From: Helopsaltes ochotensis
Lineage: Eukaryota; Chordata; Aves; Passeriformes; Locustellidae
DNA length: 64,000 nucleotides
Assembly: GCA_013400155.1 (NCBI GenBank)
Contig: VXBM01000770.1
Coordinates: 212,118 to 276,117 of the forward strand
Direction: 5' to 3'
Below are positions 60,028 through 64,000 of the stretch, one piece after another (within the stretch, counting starts at the first letter, position 1; each line of letters starts with the position of its first letter). The translations under genes and the position numbers were made by a program. The notes below the pieces were generated by a model. That model saw nothing but the letters and a program-made list of their open reading frames with translations, made no database searches and was not told the origin of the DNA.

Positions 60028-61179
60028 TTTTCCACCCCACCAGTGGTAGATGGAGGCAGTTCCTGCCATGCCAATGCTGTCTGTGAGCAGTCTGCCTCCT
60101 TGTGCAGTTCCTGCCATGAGTCTCTGCATGTCAGCTCTGTGCATTTTGGTCATGCACCTGATTGTGAAGCCAACTCATGGCTGCAGTATTCCATGCATTT
60201 CCCACTGATTGCAGCACCCATATAGTCAGGGCTGGCAGCTGGCAGCAATGTGTCAAGCAGGAACAAGACATGAACATGTCAGCACTGTCTTGTGGTGGTT
60301 GCTGCCACCCGGAGCCAGGTGTTTTCCATATGGGGTCTCCCTCCTCCCTGAGTGGGTTGTATAAGGTGACCTCTGGAGGTCCCTTGCACCCTCAAGCATT
60401 CTATGCAGTAATAATTTACCCCTGCAGGGGAAGATATTCCGGTACAGGGGTGGCATGGCACCTGGGGTCTTTAAGTGTAGGGTGATGCTCCCCTGCTGGG
60501 GCAGGTAGTCTTGTATTCAGACTCAAAGAGGAGAAATGTAGCAAGTCTTCTACCAGGAAATGAGCTCAGGGAGCTGGGTACTCAAGTGATAAATTGCTGG
60601 AATGCGTAGATGTGTCTCCTATAGCCTGTGTAGGACCTGGCCTGGAGACCAGGAGCACTTTAGGAACAAGACAGCAAAGGTGTGCTAGGGTACATGGAGC
60701 ACAATCTCAAGCAATCAAATGTTTGCTTTCCTAATGCTGCTTCTGGGAGCCTTGGCTACCTGAGATGATAGTGTGTGTCTGTTATTTCAGTCAGGCAGGC
60801 TGAAACACCCAGACACTATAAGGTTTTTCTGCAGAACCAACCTGAAAATCTTTCTTGGAGGCTGTGTGTACACCAGTCTCCTATGGCAAAAACTATCCAT
60901 GTATGAAACCATTTTGCAGGACAGTTGGAAAGAGGTGCTGAGGTAAGTTGCAAGTTCCCTCTCTGACAGCACTGTCCTGGCTGAGGATTCCATGCTGTGC
61001 TGGATCACAGAGGTTCATGGTATTCATCAGGATCCTTGCACACCTTGCCTCCACCCAAGGCTACTGTTGTAATTTGACCTCAGCTTCAGCAGTCTTCTGC
61101 TTCCCTTCCCTGAGAATGTGCATCAGCTGGCTCCTACATTCCCTGCAGTAGCTCTGAAATAGGTAGGGGAAGACTGTAA
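60028..61179. other. Spacer before the retrovirus, no gene recognised
   Basis: About 1.1 kb without a recognisable coding sequence or known repeat. It borders the 3' LTR directly. Confidence 0.4.
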
Positions 61180-61441
61180 TGACAGAGGAGGTACTACTGA
61201 CACCAAAGAAGGCTTCAAGTATCAGCACTTTATTGTTCTTCAGTACAACCTTTTATACTATTCATTTTACATGCATTACACCTGTGTTCCCTCTCTACCC
61301 TTTTGTGATTGGTCAGTACACCTCAGCACTGCATGTTTTGTTGCCTTCAATACTGTTCACCTGTCCTATATAATTGTAGCCCATTGGGGATGAGGCTCGG
61401 CTGCAGCCCCATTCCCAATCACCACAAACTCTGTGCCTACA
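61180..61441 (-). mobile_element. 3' LTR of a minus-strand endogenous retrovirus
   Basis: 262 bp, starting TGTAGGCACAG and ending CCTCTGTCA on the minus strand. A TATAAAA box lies at 61251-61257 and AATAAA at 61229-61234, so U3, R and a short U5 can be placed. A purine-rich tract precedes it. It matches the second LTR at 63763-64000 with about 12 differences in the roughly 238 bases they share, about 95 percent identity by eye, so the insertion is moderately old. Confidence 0.9.
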
Positions 61442-61465
61442 ATTCCCCCTTCTCTTTCTTTTAAA
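61442..61465 (-). other. Polypurine tract of the retrovirus
   Basis: On the minus strand aaaagaaagagaagggggaa leads directly into the TG of the 3' LTR, the expected place and composition for the plus-strand DNA primer. Confidence 0.8.
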
Positions 61466-61905
61466 CGAATGCCATGTCTACCATCCTTCTACAGGGCCCT
61501 CGGAGAAGGAATAGCAAAACGTGATACAAGTATCTTTTTGTGTAGGTTCCCCTAACTCTGGAATGTGTCTGTGTACTGACCTTGATTCATTCCCCAAACT
61601 TGTACATATCATCAAAGTCCTTATACCTACACTTATAAAATATTAACAATATCAATAGCTCTACAACTTTATAAGGCAACATACAAGCATAAGCTAAAGG
61701 CTACATATTAGGATATTGACAAAATCAACAGCTATATAATTCTATCAATAGCTGTACAACTTTAACAACATCAATAACTATACAGCTCTATAAAGTAACA
61801 TACAAGGATAAGATAGAATCTATATGTTCCCATCACCTACACGTCTTTGCTTATTCCAAGGACTCAGGTGAGCCACAGCCGCGTTAGTTGCTTTGATGGG
61901 CATTA
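61466..61905 (-). other. Retroviral 3' non-coding region with tandem duplication
   Basis: About 440 bases between the gag remnant and the polypurine tract, A/T-rich and without an open frame of note. Two 49-base copies (61645-61693 and 61764-61812) match at about 41 of 49 positions, and a partial third copy of the core (caatagctgtacaactttaa) lies between them at about 61747. Confidence 0.6.
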
Positions 61906-62031
61906 TCAAACACAGGTCAAATGCAATGGGCAGGCACCCATATTATCAATGTGTTTCTCAATCGCCTCTCTAGGACGATCTATAAATATAATATATGGCT
62001 CACTAGGCTTCTGCTTAATTGCTGTCCATGA
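61906..62031 (-). pseudogene. gag: Retroviral gag remnant: capsid C-terminal part with major homology region
   Basis: An open stretch of 41 codons, ending in a stop, holds the retroviral major homology region: the pattern I-x-Q-x3-E-x4-F-x2-R, followed by an A-I-E helix. The usual glycine after the glutamine is lysine here. It is out of register with the preceding capsid fragment, so a frameshift or deletion separates them (62032-62092). The sequence after its stop is non-coding, so nucleocapsid and everything downstream is lost. Confidence 0.75.
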
Positions 62032-62092
62032 CTGATGAGGAGCCCCCTACATCCTGTACACACTGCATTGCGAGAAATGCGAGCTCTTTTCC

Positions 62093-62665
62093 TTACTGTA
62101 GCACTAAGCAGTGCAGTCTGCCTTGGAGCTGTGGGGTATTAGTTGGAGGGTCCCCCATGACCTGGGGTAGACCTGCTCCAAAGTGAGGGTCATCCTGAGA
62201 ACATTCTAAATTACTTAAGGTGACCTCATTCACTAACCGTCTCCATTGCAGCTCAAAAATTAACATCTGAGTTGGGGAGGAGCAAATATGTGCTATCTGC
62301 CAACAATCAAGGGGGATTAACTCATTAGTAAAGATACCTCACAGCATAGACTGAGCAAAATGAGAAGTAAACCCATGTTGCATCACTGTGTTTCTTAAGT
62401 CTTTGATTACACTCCAATAAAAAGGCTCCCACTCATCTGGGCTGTCATGATTATTTCAGATGATGGGACATACTAGACTCTGATTTGCCAAGTCTAATTC
62501 CCCTGTCTCCCGTGCTTGTTCATACAATTTTGCCCAGAATTTCTTTGGATCTGCCCCTCTTACCAGAATGGCCACTGGTTCTGGTATAAGTATATTTTGC
62601 AGTGGAGGGGGAGTTGGTGGATGTCTTGCTTCCTTTAACTCTGCTGGCCCCAATGAATTGATCAC
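62093..62665 (-). pseudogene. gag: Retroviral gag remnant: capsid N-terminal part
   Basis: One frame runs from 62665 to a stop at 62093-62095, broken by TGA codons at 62456-62458 and 62339-62341. The upstream part is proline-rich (PPTPPPL) and then reads ADPKKFWAKLYEQA. After the first stop come WEPFYWSVIKDLRNTV and, further on, FELQWRRLVNEV and FGAGLPQVMGDPPTN. The tryptophan-rich start, the IKDLRNTV-x-x-H-G word and the later leucine helices fit the capsid N-terminal domain of class-II (alpha/beta-like) retroviruses. The first stop probably arose from a tryptophan codon. Not functional. Confidence 0.78.
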
Positions 62666-62963
62666 AACATGCTCTGGTTGTGAGCAGGATGTGGCATCGG
62701 CTTTTGCCTGCAGGGAGGGTGCTTACCCATCTGCAGCCTTCGTGTGGCCTCCTCCACATCATCCTGCTGGCTGCAGAGTGCAGACATGACCCATTCAATG
62801 TTGCTGGTACAGCCCCGCCAATTCTCCCTGGGATTTGGCAGCCCCAGCTTCATCTGAGGCAGCAGTGCTTGGAAGCGGCTCCTGGATAGCCCTGCATTGC
62901 CTATGTAGCAGCAGAGGCGGCTGCTTGCCAAGGGAACCTGCAGCAGCTGGCAGCCCTTTCTCA

Positions 62964-63437
62964 TCAACCCACGCAGGCTCCCAGCCACCACCCCAAACCT
63001 CTGTGGCCTGCTGTGCTGGCATGGGCAGTAGGGTCACAGTGGCTCTGGCATGGCTGGGCTCGTGCCACTTCTTGAGACCTTGGAATTTTGTCATCACCAT
63101 GTGGGGGAAGAATACAATTCTTGGGCCATACCATCAGGATAAGACCCTTCACAGAAGGAGCAGTCACAGAGGGAAGAGGAGACAAAGGGGACACGGCTGC
63201 AGCAGGGCAGTCAGCTGCTGGAGCAGCGGCTATGACCAGAATCGGGGGAGCAGCAGTGACAGCGGCGACTACTGCTTCTCTGTCGGCTTGTATTTGTAAC
63301 AAAGCGTCCCAAACTAAATGCCAAGTTGTAAGTGACCCTGCAGCTGTCTCGTCCCCCAATGTAGCTGCATTCCACAGGGCGTGCCCTGCTTTTTCCCATG
63401 TTTCAACAAAGAAGACAGTCTGTGCGTTCATACTCAC
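62964..63437 (-). pseudogene. gag: Retroviral gag remnant: matrix C-terminal and proline/alanine-rich region
   Basis: A frame of 157 codons. The first 50 or so residues (ETWEKAGHALWNAA, TTWHLVWDALLQIQ) look like the end of a retroviral matrix domain. After that the frame is alanine- and proline-rich and probably shifts: the true gag frame seems to leave it before 62964, because capsid-like sequence resumes in another frame at 62665. It begins in a different frame from the fragment at 63444-63566. Confidence 0.6.
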
Positions 63438-63443
63438 ACTATT

Positions 63444-63566
63444 TCATCCACAGCAAAAAACCAAAAAGCGTACCACCCGCCTCTCACACCTTTTAGCTTT
63501 CCTTTGTAGAATTTGCAGCAGAGTGTCCACTATGGATTCCTCTTCTGCTGATATCTGTACCTCCAT
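63444..63566 (-). pseudogene. gag: Retroviral gag remnant: start of matrix
   Basis: The first ATG after the leader with a plausible gag start: 40 codons, helical and basic toward the end (QRKAKRCERRVVRF), ending in a stop at 63444-63446. Short, charged amphipathic starts like this are usual in class-II Gag matrix. The next gag-like segment continues in another frame seven bases later, so a frameshift broke the gene here. Confidence 0.55.
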
Positions 63567-63611
63567 TTCTATGTACCCAGCCACCAACCTGGGGTTGGTG
63601 CATTTGTTTTT

Positions 63612-63660
63612 TCAGGCTTTTGGTCTACCAGGCTTTGTCTTCAGGCTTTTGGTCAGCCTG
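63612..63660. repeat. Short tandem repeat in the retroviral leader
   Basis: The word caggcttttggtc occurs twice (about 63616 and 63642), separated by a related caggctttgtctt, giving a small degenerate repeat between primer binding site and gag start. Confidence 0.6.
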
Positions 63661-63742
63661 ACTTAATCTGGCTGGGCTCCACCCTCTCACTGCTATTAAT
63701 TCTGCAGTCCCTTAGCCAAATTACCTCAGTATCACACTGCAT

Positions 63743-63760
63743 ATCATATCAGGGTCACAA
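63743..63760 (-). other. Retroviral primer binding site, tRNA-Trp-like
   Basis: On the minus strand, two bases after the CA end of the 5' LTR, the 18 bases ttgtgaccctgatatgat match the complement of the tRNA-Trp 3' end (tggtgaccccgacgtgat) at 14 of 18 positions. Two of the four differences are C-to-T or G-to-A in a former CpG and one is another C-to-T. tRNA-Trp priming is typical of avian alpharetroviruses and relatives. Confidence 0.7.
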
Positions 63761-63762
63761 AA

Positions 63763-64000
63763 TGATGGAGGAGGTATGACTGACACCAAAGAAGGCTTCA
63801 AGCATCAGCACTTTATTGTTCTTCAGTACAACCTTTTATACTATTCATCTTACATGCATTACACCTGTGTGCCCTCTCTACCCTTTTGTGATTGGTCAGT
63901 ACACCTCAGCACTGCATGTTTTGTTGCCTTCAATACTGTTCATCTGTCCTACACAGTTGTAGCCCATTGGGGATGAGGCTCAGCTGCAGCCCCATTCCCA
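63763..64000 (-). mobile_element. 5' LTR of the retrovirus, cut by window end
   Basis: Homologous over its whole visible length to the LTR at 61180-61441; about 28 bases of U3 lie beyond the window. The same TATAAAA and AATAAA words are present. Because the outer end is missing, the target-site duplication cannot be checked. Confidence 0.9.

Overview
The window is vertebrate and almost certainly avian. It holds at least ten CR1 LINE fragments with typical bird 3' ends (the 'ggtttgggttggaaggga' type), several LTRs of the kind common in songbirds, and a spliced gene with vertebrate GT-AG introns. A passerine is my best guess from the LTRs, but this is inference.

One protein-coding gene can be supported: TBC1D24, on the minus strand. 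A CpG island near 42.8-43.5 kb looks like its promoter and non-coding first exon. The start codon is at 30274. The coding exons are 29316-30274, 22566-22724, 21591-21654, 19518-19613, 17004-17229 and 15207-15361. They join in phase to 1659 bases, giving 552 residues: an N-terminal TBC domain and a C-terminal TLDc domain. A candidate 18-base in-frame microexon lies at 27106-27123, at the junction where mammals carry a brain-enriched microexon. The final untranslated segment before the start carries three short upstream ORFs. The 3' UTR runs below 15207; its end is uncertain.

Layout: 1-5.1 kb, flanking DNA with two LTRs on the minus strand (1177-1679 and about 2375-3231). 5.1-13.7 kb, one CR1 and otherwise nothing recognised. 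13.7-43.3 kb, TBC1D24, with repeat-rich introns; the 2.3-kb intron at 17230-19517 is mostly nested transposable elements. 43.5-61.2 kb, no recognisable gene: CR1 copies, a minisatellite, low-complexity tracts, and a striking 77-bp inverted repeat pair at 58412-58488 and 59629-59705. 61.2-64.0 kb, a minus-strand endogenous retrovirus with two LTRs, a tRNA-Trp-like primer binding site, a decayed gag and no recognisable pol or env; its 5' LTR runs off the window.

There is no sign of a new multi-gene system. The items most worth following up are the candidate microexon, the near-perfect inverted repeat, the gag-only retrovirus and the nested element stack next to TBC1D24 exons.
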